Origin: Coenobita brevimanus
Taxonomy: Eukaryota; Arthropoda; Malacostraca; Decapoda; Coenobitidae
DNA: 64,000 nucleotides
Direction: 5' to 3'
Assembly (NCBI GenBank): GCA_032717465.1
Contig: CM064690.1
Span: forward strand, 7,635,643-7,699,642
Shown here: one piece after another, positions 13,075 to 27,489 of the stretch
Position numbering within the stretch: the stretch's first letter is position 1
Layout of the letters: each line of letters begins with the position of its first letter
Notes under the pieces: generated by a model
What the model was told of the DNA's origin: nothing
The model's input: the letters and a program-made list of their open reading frames with translations, nothing else
The model's database searches: none
Made by a program: the position numbers and the translations under genes

Positions 13075-13275
13075 TCGGGGAGTAAAGTTTGCCCAATATT
13101 TCACCTCGTGTGCTGGTCACTTTATCGTGCTGACTAATATTAATAAGCTGAGAGAAGCATGGCATGTTTCTCTGGCCATATTTAATTTTGTGTGATGTGA
13201 TCCGCCAGGTAGGAAACTGACGGAAATGACATAAGTGTGAAGTAATTACGAGAAAAAGAGAAAAAATAGTAGGCA
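13075..13275. repeat. Dispersed repeat D, copy 1
   Basis: The block CCAATATTTCACCTC...GCTGAGAGA...GCATGTTTCTCTG...AGTGTGAAGTA is shared with 27200-27475, where part of it is doubled. The class is not recognised. Confidence 0.55.
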
Positions 13276-13393
13276 CACTTTTGGCCCTGGACTTCCATTA
13301 CTTGCATATACACAATCAGCATCAAAAGTTCTGTCACCTCTCCGTTGTCTTTTTCGATGGTCTGGAAAATCAGTGTTTATTTTTTTCTAATGC

Positions 13394-16140
13394 AGGAAAC
13401 AAGGAACCAAAGGCTAGGAGCCCGCAAACTGTTCCTTCCAAGAAAAAAAAAAACATAACAATACAAGAGAACCAAATTCAAGATCCGTTCGTCTTGAGAT
13501 GCCTGGACACACTACGTTTGAAATACTCAGTGCGACGAAGAGAAAGAGGTTGAAGGGAGACAGTAAGAGGAGGAGAGTTAATGAGACGAAGAGCCTTTGA
13601 CTCCACCCTGTTGAGAAGAGTTGTATGTGGGGAGCCTCTCCAAACATGGTAGTTGTACTCTACTCAGGGGCAAATAAAACCCGTGTATAAAGTCAACAAC
13701 TGTGCCGGGGTAAAGAAGGTACGGAGTCAGCTTAGCACACCTAATCTCTTGGAAGCAGATTTTACATGAGATGTAATATGACCTCTTCAAGATAAGTCTC
13801 GAGTGAATGAAACCCCAGGCATGTTCAAGGATGATGCAGGATTGAGCTGGATATTATTAAACACAAGTGGGTACTCCTGTGGATGATTTTGTACGGTCCA
13901 TATGTGTAAGAACTGAGTCTTTGATGCAGTAAAAACGACAAGGTTATTTTTACTCCAGTCAGAGATACGAGCCAAGTCAGACATTAGGTGTGCCATAGCC
14001 TCATCCCTTGTTTGTTGAAGTAACTGCTGAGATAGATGTTGCGGAAACCGAGTGGAATGGTGAAGGGTGGAATCATCAGCACAGGAGTGGATAGAGTTAG
14101 ATGTACAGATTAGAAGGTCATTGATGAATGAAAGGAAGTGAGCTGGTGAGAGGACAGCACTGAGGAACACCACTGTTCATAGATCTAGGAGAAGAACGAT
14201 GGCCGTCTACAACAGCAGCTATAGAACGACCAGAAAGGATGCAATAGATGAAGGCACAGATAGAAGGGGACAGTTTGAAAACTAAAGATTTATGCCAGAC
14301 TCGATCAAAAGCCTTTGAGATGCCAAGTGCAATGGCAAAGCTTTCGCCAAAGTCCCGAAAGGACGATGACCAGGAGTCTGAAAGGTAGGTGAGAAGATCG
14401 CCAGTGGAGCGTCCCTGACGGAACCCATACTGACGATCAGAAAGAAGGTTGTGATAGGAAAGATGCTTTAAAATTTTTCTGTCAAGAATAGAGTCGAAAA
14501 CTTTTGAGACAAAGGATGTTAAAGCAATTGGACGATAGTTTGAGGGCAGAGAATGGTCACCCTTCTTTGGGACTGGCTGAATGAGAGCAAACTTCCAGCA
14601 AGAAGGAAAGGTACAAGTTGATAGACAAAGGTGAAAAAGTTTACCTAAGCAGGGTGAAAGCACAGAAGCGTAGTTCTTGAGGACAACAGGAGGGACTCCC
14701 TCAGGCCCATGTGCCTTGTTAGTATTGAGGCCAGTGATGGCAGAAAATACATCAACTGAAGAAATTTTAATGTCAGCCATGAGGAAGTCAGACGGGGAAA
14801 GTGGGGGAAGTGATGGAGGAGCAGCACAGGAATTGTCTAAGGTGGAATTGGAGGAGAAAGTATCAGTAGAAGAAATAGCTACAGAGCCATCAGATAGAAA
14901 AGAGGAGGGAAGGTATGATGAAGTGAAGTTGTTAGAAAGGTTTTTGACAAGGTGCCAGAAGGAGCAGGAAGAATTCGAGTTGGAGAGTTGAGAGCATTTA
15001 GTAAGAATGAAATTATTTTTAGCAGGATAAAGAACAGACTTAGCACGATTCCGAGCAGAAATGTAAAGATGATGTGATTCAGGGGTCGGTTGACTCTGGT
15101 ACAGTACCTTGTATAGGCCCTCTCCTTGTTCTGGATAGCATTAGAACAAGCGTGATTATATTAAGGCTTTCTTGCATTAGTCAATGGATATGAGAAGGGA
15201 ATGTATGCTTCCATTCCCTGAAAGAATAACCTCCGTGATGTGCAAGGCACACTCAGATGGCTCCCTACCATGGAAACAATAATCATTCCAGGGAAAATCA
15301 AAGAAGTATAGCCTGAGGGCCTCCCAATCCGCAGCTCCAAAGTGCCACAATCGATATTTCTTTGGAGGGTCCACAGGCCGTACCGGAGCAATAGGACAGG
15401 TTAAGGTAATAGGGTTGTGAACGGAGGAGACCAACGGAGAGGAAAAATTAACAGTGTCAGCAGAAGGATTAGTTGTAAGGAAGAGGTCAAGTATGTTAGA
15501 GCTCTCTTCAAGGCGGTCAGGGATATGGGGACGGTGCAGCACAAGCTGCTTTAGGTCATTAAGGATAGAGAAGATGTAGGCTTGTTCACCAGGTCGATCA
15601 GTGAACGGAGAGGAGAGCCAAACGTGGTGGTGAACATTGAAATCTCCTAGAATGGAGATTTCAGATAAAGGAGAAATGGATAGACTGTGTTCCTCTGTAG
15701 AAGTAAGAGAGTCGAAGAATTATTCATAGTCAATAGAATTTGGGGATACGTAAAGAACGCAGATAAATTTAGTCACAGGATGACAGGAAAGCCGAAGCCA
15801 GAGAGTAGAGAATTCAGAAGAATCAAGTTCAGAAACACGAGAGCAAGGTAAGTAGTTGTGTACATGTACACAACAGCCACCTTTGGCTTTGAAATGAGTA
15901 CTGTATAGAGAAAGTAGGAGGATACAGAAAAGGGTTTGCTATCAGTTGCCCCAGACAGCTGAATCTCAGTTAAGAAGAGAAGGTGAGGTTTAGAGGAGGA
16001 GAGGTGGTGCTTAACGGAGAGAAGCTTAGAGGAAAGGCCGCGAATGTTGCAGAAATGAAGAAGTGAGTCAGACAGTGGTTCCAGGCAACTCGTTGAGTCC
16101 TCACCGGGTGAGGTGCAGACGATGGGGGGCATTAATGGCA
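13394..16140 (-). pseudogene. Jockey-like LINE (family C), copy 1, APE plus RT
   Basis: Reading on the minus strand: endonuclease start HFCNIRGLSS with FLTE (about 16065-15930), a later FLTTNPSA segment, then reverse transcriptase from about 14780 (NKAHGPEGVPPVVLKN, NYRPIALTSFVSK, YGFRQGRSTGD, DISKAFDRVWHKSL-like, NSGVPQ). The catalytic box is CADD (about 14065) in place of YADD. Multiple frame breaks and a short deletion within the RT make it inactive. The 3' end (plus 13394) is followed by a short T-rich stretch, which is an A-rich tail on the element strand. Poly(A) tail and motifs fit the jockey group; assignment to CR1 cannot be excluded. Confidence 0.85.
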
Positions 16141-16240
16141 CGGGGGGGGGGGCAATAAATGCTGCGGATTCAACTGACTGATCTGCAAAGCCAGTCGACA
16201 GCAAAGCAGGAGAGACGACAGATCTTTTGATGCACGCACG

Positions 16241-16543
<303 letters not shown>

Positions 16544-16959
16544 GTGCGTGCGAGGACATTTCCCATACAAACTAACATAAATTAACACATATCCGTACAT
16601 ATACGTACACATACATCCAAATGTGTGCACAGATACATACATACGTAGATTTATATGTATACGCATATGATTTCTCACCATGTATAATGTACAATGTTTA
16701 CTGAGGCGCATCCACACATATATACTTATATACAGTACATGTATATGTATACGTTCATAACTACTCATACAAACTCATACAATAATTCTCTCTCTCTCTC
16801 TCTCAGGTAAGTACAGTGCAGCAGGTATATTTCATACAAGAGTCTGTTAAGTCTTCTTGTTAAATCTTTTTTCCCTCTAATCCCTTCAACTCGGTGAAGT
16901 ATTGTTACAACTTTGCCCGCGAAGCAGTATCGGGAGTTATATTTTGATGGGTGAGTGCG

Positions 16960-16961
16960 TG

Positions 16962-17056
<95 letters not shown>

Positions 17057-17328
17057 AAAAAATAAATAAGTATTTCACCGATTTTAACCAAACATGATGG
17101 GTGGGTTGAGGAATAGCCATAAGGAAACATTTTTTTTTTTTATTAACTATGTCAAAGATCTTGGTCTCAAGGCTAGATGAAAATTTATCCGAACAAAACC
17201 TACTGAAAGAATTTGTATTTAATTTAGGCCAAACTAGCTGAAAGGTTGAGGGTAAAGTAAGAATCAAGTAATTAAGTTTTGAGAACAATCAGTCATGGGT
17301 CAAGGTCACAGAGCAGAATTAAATTTCG

Positions 17329-17387
<59 letters not shown>

Positions 17388-17451
17388 CAAAACTCAGTTT
17401 CTTTCTGATTAAAATGAAGTTGGTGGAGGGGTTATGGGAAGCCAAAAAGAA

Positions 17452-17483
<32 letters not shown>

Positions 17484-17797
17484 AGGACTATCTGTCAAAG
17501 AGCAAAATTAGCTTATGCATTTCCATCTGGTTTAAATCAAACTTTGTAGAAGGGTGGAAATAAGGCAAGAATGAAAGGATTCGATAATGAGAACAATAAG
17601 TCAAAGATGAAAGTCACTGAGCAATTTCTGATTAAAAAATCTTTGGTTCGTTTCGAACCATAGATGGTGGGAATGATAAGGAATAGACAAGTAATCTGAT
17701 TCTGAAAGTAGTCTGTCGAATGCCGAGATCACAGAGCAAAGTCAAATACTCGACCATTGGACCAGTTGGTGGGTGTAGGTGTTGAGAAATCCTTTTT
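16960..17797. repeat. (GT)n(GA)n, (GT)n and unassigned non-coding DNA
   Basis: (GT)n 16960-17003 runs into (GA)n to about 17055. A second (GT)n lies at 17332-17384 and an ATTT array at about 17455-17482. Loosely repeated phrases (AACCAAAC.TGATGG, GTCAAAGAT, GAGCAAA) at 17070-17750 suggest an old tandem duplication. No coding sequence. Confidence 0.65.
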
Positions 17798-18762
17798 GTT
17801 TTTGAGTTGTCTTTCATGTTTTTGGGTGATCCATCGTGTCTTTTAGTGGCCTTTCTTGTTTTTGAATGATCGCTCTTGTTTCTTGGTAATCCTTTTTTTT
17901 TTTTTAGTGATCTTTCTTGTTCTTGAGTGATTCTTCTTGTTTTTTTAATAATCTTGCTTGTTTTTTAAGTAATCCATCCTGTTTTTTAGTAATCCTTCTT
18001 GTTTTGGGATGATCCTTCGTGTTTTTAAGAATTACTTTTTTGAGTGATCGTTCTTGCTCTTGAGGGATCGTTTTTGTTCTTGAGTGATCTGGTTTATGAG
18101 GGATCTTTGTTGGGTTGAGGAATCATTTTTATTTTTGAGGTAATCTTGTTTTTGAGTAATACTTTTTGATTCTGAGTGATGGTTTTTAGTGATATTTTTT
18201 GTGTTTGAGTGATATTGTTTTAGAGCGATCCATTTTGTTTTTTGAGGATCCTTCTTGTTTTGTGAGTGATCCTTCATGTTTTTGAGTGATCTTTCTTGTT
18301 TTATAGAGATCCCTCTTGTTTTGAGCGATCTTTCTTCTTTCTGGGTGATCATTTTTGTTTTTGAGTGATCCCTCTTGTGTTTAGTAATCCTTCTTGTTCT
18401 TGAGTGATCCTTGTTGTTTTTGAGTGATCCTTCTTGTTTTTGAGTGATCCTTCTTGTTTTTAGTAATCCTTCTTGTTTTTAAGTGATCCTTGTTGTTTTT
18501 GAGTGATCCTTGTTGTTTTTGAGTGATCCTTCTTGTTTTTGAGTGATCCTTCTTGTTTTCGATGGATCCTTCTTGTTTTTGAGTGATCCTTGTTTTTTTT
18601 TCAGTGATCCTTCATGTTTTTGAGTGATCTTTCGTGTTTTTGAGTGATCCTTCTTGTTTTCGATGGATCCTTCTTGTTTTTGAGTGATCCTTCTTGTTTT
18701 CGATGGATCCTTCTTGTTTTTGAGTGATCCTTCTTGTTTTTCAGCGATCGTTCATGTTTTAA
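17798..18762. repeat. 20-bp minisatellite, about 48 units
   Basis: Head-to-tail units close to GAGTGATCCTTCTTGTTTTT. The left half is divergent and the right half (about 18360-18760) is nearly uniform, with a recurrent variant GATGGATCCTTCTTGTTTTC. There are no spacers between units. A 106-codon minus-strand frame is a by-product of the repeat. Confidence 0.93.
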
Positions 18763-18929
18763 CTGCATTGTCACAATATGTTTTTATTCAATCTGGGAGT
18801 GACCTTTAGTAATGAAAGAGTAAAATAAATTCTACATATATAACCCTGTCAGTTTGAAAAGTCTCTCTCTTAACTGGAGGAAAACCGTCTTAGGCTGGAA
18901 AGAGTACGATAAAGACTATGCTGTCAGTC

Positions 18930-19423
<494 letters not shown>

Positions 19424-22400
19424 AAGAAGGAACCAAAGGCCATGAGCCCGCAATAACAGTTCCCTCCAAGAGAAAAACAAAATACAAGTGTCACGAGTTG
19501 GCTCGATCCTATATTTAAATAACCTCGTGACATTGAACTTTGGTGGGAAACCGCGAATTCTTGTGGAATCCCAGTATGTATCACTCAGTCAACCGCCACG
19601 TATTCACCCGATCGGGAGTGTTTTCAGAAAAATTTTTCAGTTTCATAAGTGATCGTCTTTGTGCGCGACATTAGCACCTCTGCTGAGTGATTTATTGTGG
19701 GTGTGTATTGCTCACACTAAATTCGTTAGCCGTTAGCAAGTGCGGCCCGCTCTCGCCTCTCTCTCACAATTTGAATTCAGTAAGTCTTGGATCGTCGTGA
19801 GATAAGGACCGCCTGTGCTCCAGTGTGAAGCAGTGCCGTCGTTGTACAGCGAACTCCTGAGATCTTCACCCAGCGGTGAATTGGCGAGGAGGGTCTGTTG
19901 AATAGCAGCGTCTGGTGTTCATCGCGCAGACGCCCAGACTACTCGTTTGGCCCCCTCCACTGACCAGTAGTTTGTTCTTTTCGTTTTTCCTAGGCTTAAG
20001 AGTTTAGCTTTTGAGTGTGCGAGTGAGTGTATTCTCTTTGTTATTTTGAATTCATTTTGAAACATGTAATGTAAATTTATCTCATTGTAAATAATAAATT
20101 ACAGTTCTTTTTCTTGAGCTTAATGTAATGTAAACTCGTGTTTTATTTCTCCACATTAAGCTTATTCTAGTTGCAGCTCCTAGTTTGCATAAATGCTTTG
20201 CATTATTCATAACTGGTACTTAGGCCAGTCCTTTTGTATTAAACTTAAAATCCGTTGTGCAACCAGGAGTTAATGCACCGGCAAGAACCTAATTATTACT
20301 AATAGTATTAGTTATTGATTGTCAGGGATGGAGTCACTTTCTCCAGAGGCCAGCAGTACTAGCAAACAGCACATGTGAGTAATTAGTCTCTGCTGAGTAC
20401 TGTTGAGAAAGTTTATAAATTCTCGTCCTTAGAGAATCGGCGAAGTAAGCCGGAATAAAGTAAACATTGCTTGATTTTCACAAGTCAATTCTTGTCCTGT
20501 TCTCAAGTATTATTGAATATTATTCTTTAATATTGCATATTCTCAAAAACCCCGTGACAACAAGAGAGAGCCAAATTCAAGATCCGATCATTTCGTGATG
20601 CCTGGACACACTGCGTTTGAAAGACTGCAGATCATAGGAAGCAGGAAATACAGACAAAGGAAGACAGTTCCAGAGTTGAACTGTTGGATGAATGAAGGAC
20701 TGGGAGTAACGGTTAACTCTTGCATTAGAGTGATGGAGAGAAAAGGGATGAGAGTTTGCTGCTAGACGGGTGCTACGCGTCCGTCATAGAGGTGGAGGAA
20801 TGCATGCAGACAGTTCAGAGGATCAGTGACCATTGAAGCAGCGATAGAAAAGAGATAAAGATGCAACAGTGTGGCGAAGAGACAAAGGTTGAAGGAAGTC
20901 ACTAAGAGGAGGAGAGTTAATGAGACGAAAAGCCTTGGACTCCCCCTATTGAGAAGAGCTGTATGTGGGGAGCCTCCCCACACATGAGAGTTGTATTCCA
21001 CACAGGGGCGGATACAGCCCGTGTATAGAGTCAACAACTGTGCAGGGGTAAAGAAAGAATGGAGTCGGCTTAGCACACCTAATCTCTTGGAAGCAGATTA
21101 TACAAGAGATGTAATATGATCTTTCCAAGATAAGTCCTGAGTAAATCAAACCCTAAGCATGTTCAAGGATGATGCAGGATTAAGCTGAATATTATTAAAC
21201 ATTAGTAGGTATACCTGTGGAAGATTGTGGGGTTGACAGGTGAAAGAACTGAATCTTGGATGCATTAAAAACAACCAGATTATTTTTACCTCAGTCAGAA
21301 ATACGAGCCAAGTCAGACATTAGGTGTGCCATAGCCTCATCCCTTGTTTGTTGATGTAACTGCTGAGGTGGGCGTTGCTGGAACCGAATGGAAAGGTGAA
21401 GGGTGGAGTCATCAGCGTATGAGTGGATAGGGTTAGATGTACAGATTAGAAGGTCATTGATGAATAAAAGGAAGAGAGTTGGTGATAGGACAGAGCCCTG
21501 AGGAACACCACTGTTGATGGATCTAGGAGAAGAACGATGGCAGTCTACAGTAGCGGCTATAGAACGACCAGAAAGGAAGCTAGCGATGAAGGCACAGATA
21601 GAAGGATAGAAACCGTAAGAGGGCAGTTTGGAAATTAAAGATTTATGCCAGACTCGATCGAAAGCCTTTGAGATGTCAAGAGTAATGGCAAAGCTTTCTC
21701 CAAAGTCCCGAAAGGAGGATAACCAGGAGTCTGAAAGGTAGGTAAGACGATCGCCAGTGGAGCGTCCCTGATGGAACCCGTACTGACGATCAGAAAGAAT
21801 GTTGAGATAGGAAAGATTCCTTAAAATTTCTCTATTGAGAATTGACTCGAAAACTTTTGAAATACAGGATGTTAAAAGCAATTGGACGATAGTTAGAGGG
21901 TTGGGAATGGTCACCCTTCTTTGGGACTGGCTGAATGAGAGCAAACTTCCAGCAAGAAGGAATGGTACAAGTTGATAGACAAAGGCGAAAGAGTTTACCT
22001 AGGCAGGGTGTAAGCACAGAAGCACAGTTCTTGAGAACAACAGGAGGGACTCCATCAGGCCCATATACCTTGTTAGTACTGAGGCCAGTGATGGCAGAAA
22101 ATACATCAGCTGAAGAAATTATAATGTCAGCTATGAGAAAGTCAGAGAGGGGAAGTGATGGAGGAACAGCACCGAAATCGTCTAAGGTGGAATTGGAGGA
22201 GAAAGTTTGATCTGCTTTATCAGTAGAAGCAGTAGCTACATTACTATCAGAGTAGAAAAGAGGATGGAAGGATGATGAGGTAAAGTTGTTAGAAAGGTTT
22301 TTGGCAAGGTGCCAGAAGGAGCGGGAAGAATTCGTGTTGGAGAGTTGAGAGCACTTAGTATGGATGAAATTATTTTCAGCAGAGCGAAGAACTGACTTAG

Positions 22401-23350
22401 GACGATTCCAGACAGAAACGTAAGGATGATGTGATTCAGGGATGGGTTGGCTCCGGTACCTTTTGTAGGCCCTCTCCTTGTTGCAGACAGCATTAGACAA
22501 TAATGATTCCAGGGAAAATCAAAGAAGTACTGCCTAAGGGCCTTCCAATCCGCAGCTCCAACGTGTCACAGACGATGTTTCTATGGAGGGCCCACAGGCT
22601 GTATTGGAGTGATATGACAGGTTAAGGTGATAAGGTTGTGTTTGGAGGAGCCCAACGGAGAGAGAAGATTAACATTGTAAGCAGATGGATTAGTTGTAAG
22701 GAAGAGATCAAGTATGTTGGAGCTCTCTCCAAGGCGGTCAGGAAAACGGGTAGGGTGCTGTACAAGCTGCTCTAGGTCATTAAGGATAGAAAAGATGTAG
22801 GCTTGTTCACTAGGTGGATCAGTGAACGGAGAGGAGAGCCAAAGGTGGTGGTGAACATTGAAATCTCCTAGAATGGAGATTTCAGAGAAAGGAGAAATGG
22901 ATAGAATGTGTTCCATCATAGAAGTAAGATGGTCGACGAATTTTTGATAGTCAATAGAATTAGGGGATAAGTAAACAGCACAGATATATTTAGTCAGAGA
23001 ATGACAGGAATGGCGAAGCCAGAGTGTAGAGAATTCAGAAGAATCAAGTTCTGGAACACGAGAGCAAGATAAATCGTTGCGTATATATACACAACATCCA
23101 CCTTTGGCTTTGAAATGAGCATAAAGTAGTAGGATGCAGAAAAGGGTTTGCTGTGAGTTGCCTCAGACAGCTTAGTCTCAGTTAGAAAGAGGTGAGGTTT
23201 AGAGGAGGAGAGGTGGTGCTCAACAGAGCGAAAGTTAGAGGAAAGGCCGCGAATGTTGCAGAAATGAAGAAGAAGCGAGTCAGACAGTGGTTCCAGGCAG
23301 CTCAAGTCGTCACCGGGAGAGGTGCAGTAGGTGGGGGCATTTATGGTCCT
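19424..23350 (-). pseudogene. Jockey-like LINE (family C), copy 2, with LTR insert
   Basis: Same family as the copy at 13394, also on the minus strand. Endonuclease pieces: HFCNIRGLSS...FLTETKLS (about 23290-23170) and [13 protein letters not shown] (about 22880-22840). Reverse transcriptase: a frame at 22500-21832, then 21944-21291 with SNPIHSYADDSTLH (the intact YADD box near 21410) and NSGVPQGSVLSPTLF. Frame breaks, and a deletion of roughly 150 bp near 22500 relative to copy 1, inactivate it. The 3' terminal 65 bp (19424-19488) is separated from the rest by a solo LTR at 19489-20559. The 3' tail has been replaced by a GT array. Confidence 0.87.
19489..20559. mobile_element. Solo LTR, 1,071 bp
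   Basis: It starts TGTCACGAG and ends CCCCGTGACA, so it has TG...CA ends and a 7-bp terminal inverted repeat (TGTCACG/CGTGACA). The 5-bp target duplication ACAAG is at 19484-19488 and 20560-20564. An AATAAA motif is at 20093-20098. There is no internal region, so it is the product of LTR-LTR recombination. The flanks on both sides are the same LINE, which gives an internal check on the boundaries. Probably Ty3/gypsy class, unrelated to the element at 32208. Confidence 0.88.
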
Positions 23351-23615
23351 CCCCCCCGGGACTCCGATTTTTTTTTGAATTTTGGAAAAGGAAGTGTAGT
23401 GTGTACTGTGCATGTAATTTGGTGTTGATAGTTAGAGAAATTTGTACTGGAGAGCATGCTGGCCTACTCTCTGTGTTACTGAGACACTGAAAAAGTTCAG
23501 CAAAGGGGGATGGTCAGGAACTAGTCCCGAGGGCTGATGAAACTGGGGCTCCAGCTCTCCCTGTCATCAGCTTTCCATCCTCCTAGGGAGTACTGCCCTG
23601 CTTGACTGTGTGTGC

Positions 23616-23617
<2 letters not shown>

Positions 23618-23691
<74 letters not shown>

Positions 23692-23726
23692 GTGTGCATG
23701 TGTGTGTGTGCATTGTGTGTGTGTGC

Positions 23727-23788
<62 letters not shown>

Positions 23789-23790
23789 TG
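23618..23790. repeat. Interrupted (GT)n array
   Basis: Two long GT blocks are separated by CGTGTGCATG and two GCATTGTGTG units, then a (TCTG)n end. Confidence 0.93.
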
Positions 23791-24540
23791 TCTGTCTGTC
23801 TGTCTGCGTCTGCTGATTACGGGCAAGCGCGGTGGGGGAAGCGATGTTTACTGGGCTGTGCGTTCTCTGAGCAATGAGCGGCACGACACGAGACGGTCCG
23901 ACCGCAATGGCTTTCAGATTGGAGTAATTATTCTGTGTAAGATAGAGAAGATATTCTTTTAGCAGGGAGTAGATACATTCAGTTAAGTCTGTTTTTAGCA
24001 ATATATTTACTCCCGAGACCAAAGAATCCCCTTGGAATCCCAGTTTTCTAAGGGAAAGTGTCGTTGGCTTCAGTGACGTGCTCCACTACGAAATCGAATG
24101 AAGAAAGATTTCCTGTTGCAGCACTATGTTTTCTTGCGTGAAGCCTGGTAATTAACTATTGGATATTACGCTCATAATTTAACCTGAACGTTTTTTCTGT
24201 GTTTAGGGGGTGAAATCAGCAAGGGTAATCAGCCCATTTCTGGGTTTTATCATTCGATCAATATCCAAGCGTTTACCGGCTCAGTTCGTTGACACGGCTA
24301 GTCAGGAGCAGAGAAAGGAACATTGCTAATGTGATAAATGCTACGGCTCCTCACTATATGCACATTTAGAGAGAAAACATGAGAGAGAGAAACCATGAGA
24401 ATGTAAATGTCTTCTGTTATTGTTGAACTACCTCACCAGAAATGTTGAAACTTTACGCCAAGATGAAATTTTGATGACAGGCGTATGCACAAACCCTCGC
24501 TCGCTCGGCAGGCACTCTTAAAGCGCACTATACTTGTTTA
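23791..24540. other. Non-coding stretch, nothing recognised
   Basis: No gene, repeat family or RNA recognised on either strand. Confidence 0.4.
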
Positions 24541-24544
24541 TGTT

Positions 24545-24597
24545 TGCGAATGCATGTGTGTGCGTGTGTATGGATGTGTGTGTGTGCGTGTGTATGG

Positions 24598-24682
<85 letters not shown>

Positions 24683-25150
24683 TGTGAATGTGTATGTGTT
24701 TATCAATCAGTTTGTCTGTCTGACTATGTATGTATGTATGCATGCATGTATAAATGTATACATGTATGTATGTATGTATGTATGTACAGTTTATTTGCGT
24801 TAAGTATTTGTGCTTAAGTGGGTGGGTGTGGTGGGGCCTGCTATTTGGGTAACATGTTCCAGTAGCGAGATTTTTATTACATTTTCTATTCCTTAAGTGC
24901 TTTTGAGAGAGAGAGAGAGAGAGAGTCAATGAAGTGAAAATAAATAGATAAGTAGGCAGACAAACAGACAGCAATACAGACAGACAGGCAGTCAGACAGA
25001 TGGATAGATGGACAGCTAGACACACAGATAGACACCCTACATAGATACAGACAATACAGGTGGATGAATAGGTGAATCGATGGACAGATAGCGAAATTCA
25101 AAGATGGAAATAGATACATAGTCGAACAGGAAATACGAAAAATATAGAAC

Positions 25151-25229
<79 letters not shown>

Positions 25230-25263
25230 AACAGGAAATACGAAAAATATAAAACGGTGAGAA

Positions 25264-25317
<54 letters not shown>

Positions 25318-25660
25318 ATGAGGTTCAAATTACCCTTTGTTAATGAGTCTCTTTACCTGTCAGATTGTACCTGACGGAGAGAGAGAGAGAGAGAGAGATT
25401 TCTAAGGTGTTTTTTTGATGCAAATGCGTAGATAGAAAAGCTGGTAGGTTTGGAAATGTAGAAGGTTGGATTAGATACACATGGAGATAAGTAGTCAGGT
25501 AGATAGATAGATATTTAGACAGATAAGATAGAGTACTTAGATAGATAGGCAGATGAGAGAACTAATGTACTGTAGACAAAGAGAATGTCTGAATTGAGTA
25601 AATGAGTAGACAGATAGACAGACAGACAGATAGATTGATAAGTAGCCCTACAGACAGACA
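24545..25660. repeat. (GT)n, GTAT, (GA)n and GATA/GACA arrays
   Basis: (GT)n at 24599-24679; ATGT units at 24725-24785; degenerate GATA/GACA at 24940-25100 and 25490-25660; (GA)n at 25153-25227, 25266-25310 and 25376-25399. The spacer GTCGAACAGGAAATACGAAA is present at 25112 and 25227, another GA-flanked duplication of about 114 bp. Confidence 0.88.
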
Positions 25661-25664
25661 ATTG

Positions 25665-25670
<6 letters not shown>

Positions 25671-25755
<85 letters not shown>
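25671..25755. repeat. (AT)n microsatellite
   Basis: About 42 AT units. Confidence 0.97.
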
Positions 25756-25756
<1 letters not shown>

Positions 25757-25757
<1 letters not shown>

Positions 25758-25960
25758 AATCCAATGTTGCCCTATGAGGAGCGCAGGGGCCAGGGGCTAG
25801 GCAAGTTGGTACTGACATTAAATATGAATGAGACAAGCCTCACTTATCCCTAAATGGCATTACGTGAGCAATAAACCCCAGTCACCCCTTGGATATAAAC
25901 CTTCACCGGCTGAATCCGATTGGAACGCCACAATTACCCACTAACCACAAGGCGCCAAAA
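25757..25960 (-). repeat. SINE family B copy
   Basis: On the minus strand: head GCGCCTTGTGGTTAGTGGG (A-box-like), GGTTTATATCC (B-box-like), TTGCTCACGTAATGCC, then TTTAATGTCAG...ACTTGCCTAGCC, ending against the AT array. It keeps the TTTAA that is the piggyBac target in the copy at 3436. Confidence 0.7.
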
Positions 25961-25961
25961 T

Positions 25962-26060
25962 TTGGTTAGAATGGTTACCAGCCAGAGTAGTAAATGGTTT
26001 TCTGGTGTACAGGAAACCATTTGGCTTGTCATTCAGTGTAGAGTCAGCCACAGGCAGAAG
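25962..26060 (-). repeat. SINE family A fragment
   Basis: Contains GAAACCATTTGGCTTGTCAT and TGGTTACCA, matching the body of the copies at 11171 and 28150 in minus orientation. Confidence 0.6.
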
Positions 26061-26249
26061 GAAGGAGAAAGACTGAAGGAAAGAGGGACAGAAGAGAGAG
26101 TGTAAAGTCACCCGTGGGCAGAAGGACGAGGAAAGAATGAAGGAAAGAAAGACAGAGGAGGATGGAAGGAAAGAAGTATGGGGGAGAGGAAAGGGCAGAC
26201 ACCCGAGAGCAGCACTACATCGAGTGAGTGGATGGTGAGCGCCCCACCT

Positions 26250-27082
<833 letters not shown>

Positions 27083-27106
27083 GTCTTCACGGTGAAGTGA
27101 AGTTTC

Positions 27107-27110
<4 letters not shown>

Positions 27111-27195
<85 letters not shown>
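27111..27195. repeat. (AT)n microsatellite
   Basis: About 42 AT units, right of the foldback element. Confidence 0.97.
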
Positions 27196-27198
<3 letters not shown>

Positions 27199-27199
27199 T

Positions 27200-27475
27200 G
27201 GAAAGAAAATATTGCCTGATATTTCACCTCTTTTACTTGTCACTTTTCTTTGCTGGATAATATTCCTATCCAGAGAGAGGCTTGGTATGTTTCTCTGCCC
27301 ATAAGTACACAAGTTCTAATATTTAACCTCTTCTCTTCGTTACTTTCTTCTGCTGGTTAATATTTCAAAGCTGAGAGACGCTTGGTATGTTTGTCTGCCG
27401 ACAGATGATTTTCTTTGATATGATGGGTCAGGGAGGAAAGTGACGGGCATTCCCTTAGTGTGAAGTAGACGCAGG
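27200..27475. repeat. Dispersed repeat D, copy 2, partly doubled
   Basis: Shares ATATTTCACCTC..., GAGAG.CTTGGTATGTTTCTCTG and TTAGTGTGAAGTA with 13075-13275. The segment ATTT.ACCTCTT...GGTATGTTT occurs twice (about 27220 and 27315). Confidence 0.55.
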
Positions 27476-27489
27476 GCAATACACTGTTC

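Noticed and set aside
17798..18762. CRISPR-like array
   Set aside because: 20-bp units are directly adjacent with no spacers, and the setting is a eukaryotic intron.
23530..23570. Hammerhead ribozyme, from the CTGATGA motif
   Set aside because: The expected GAAA core and the three stems are not found at suitable spacing.
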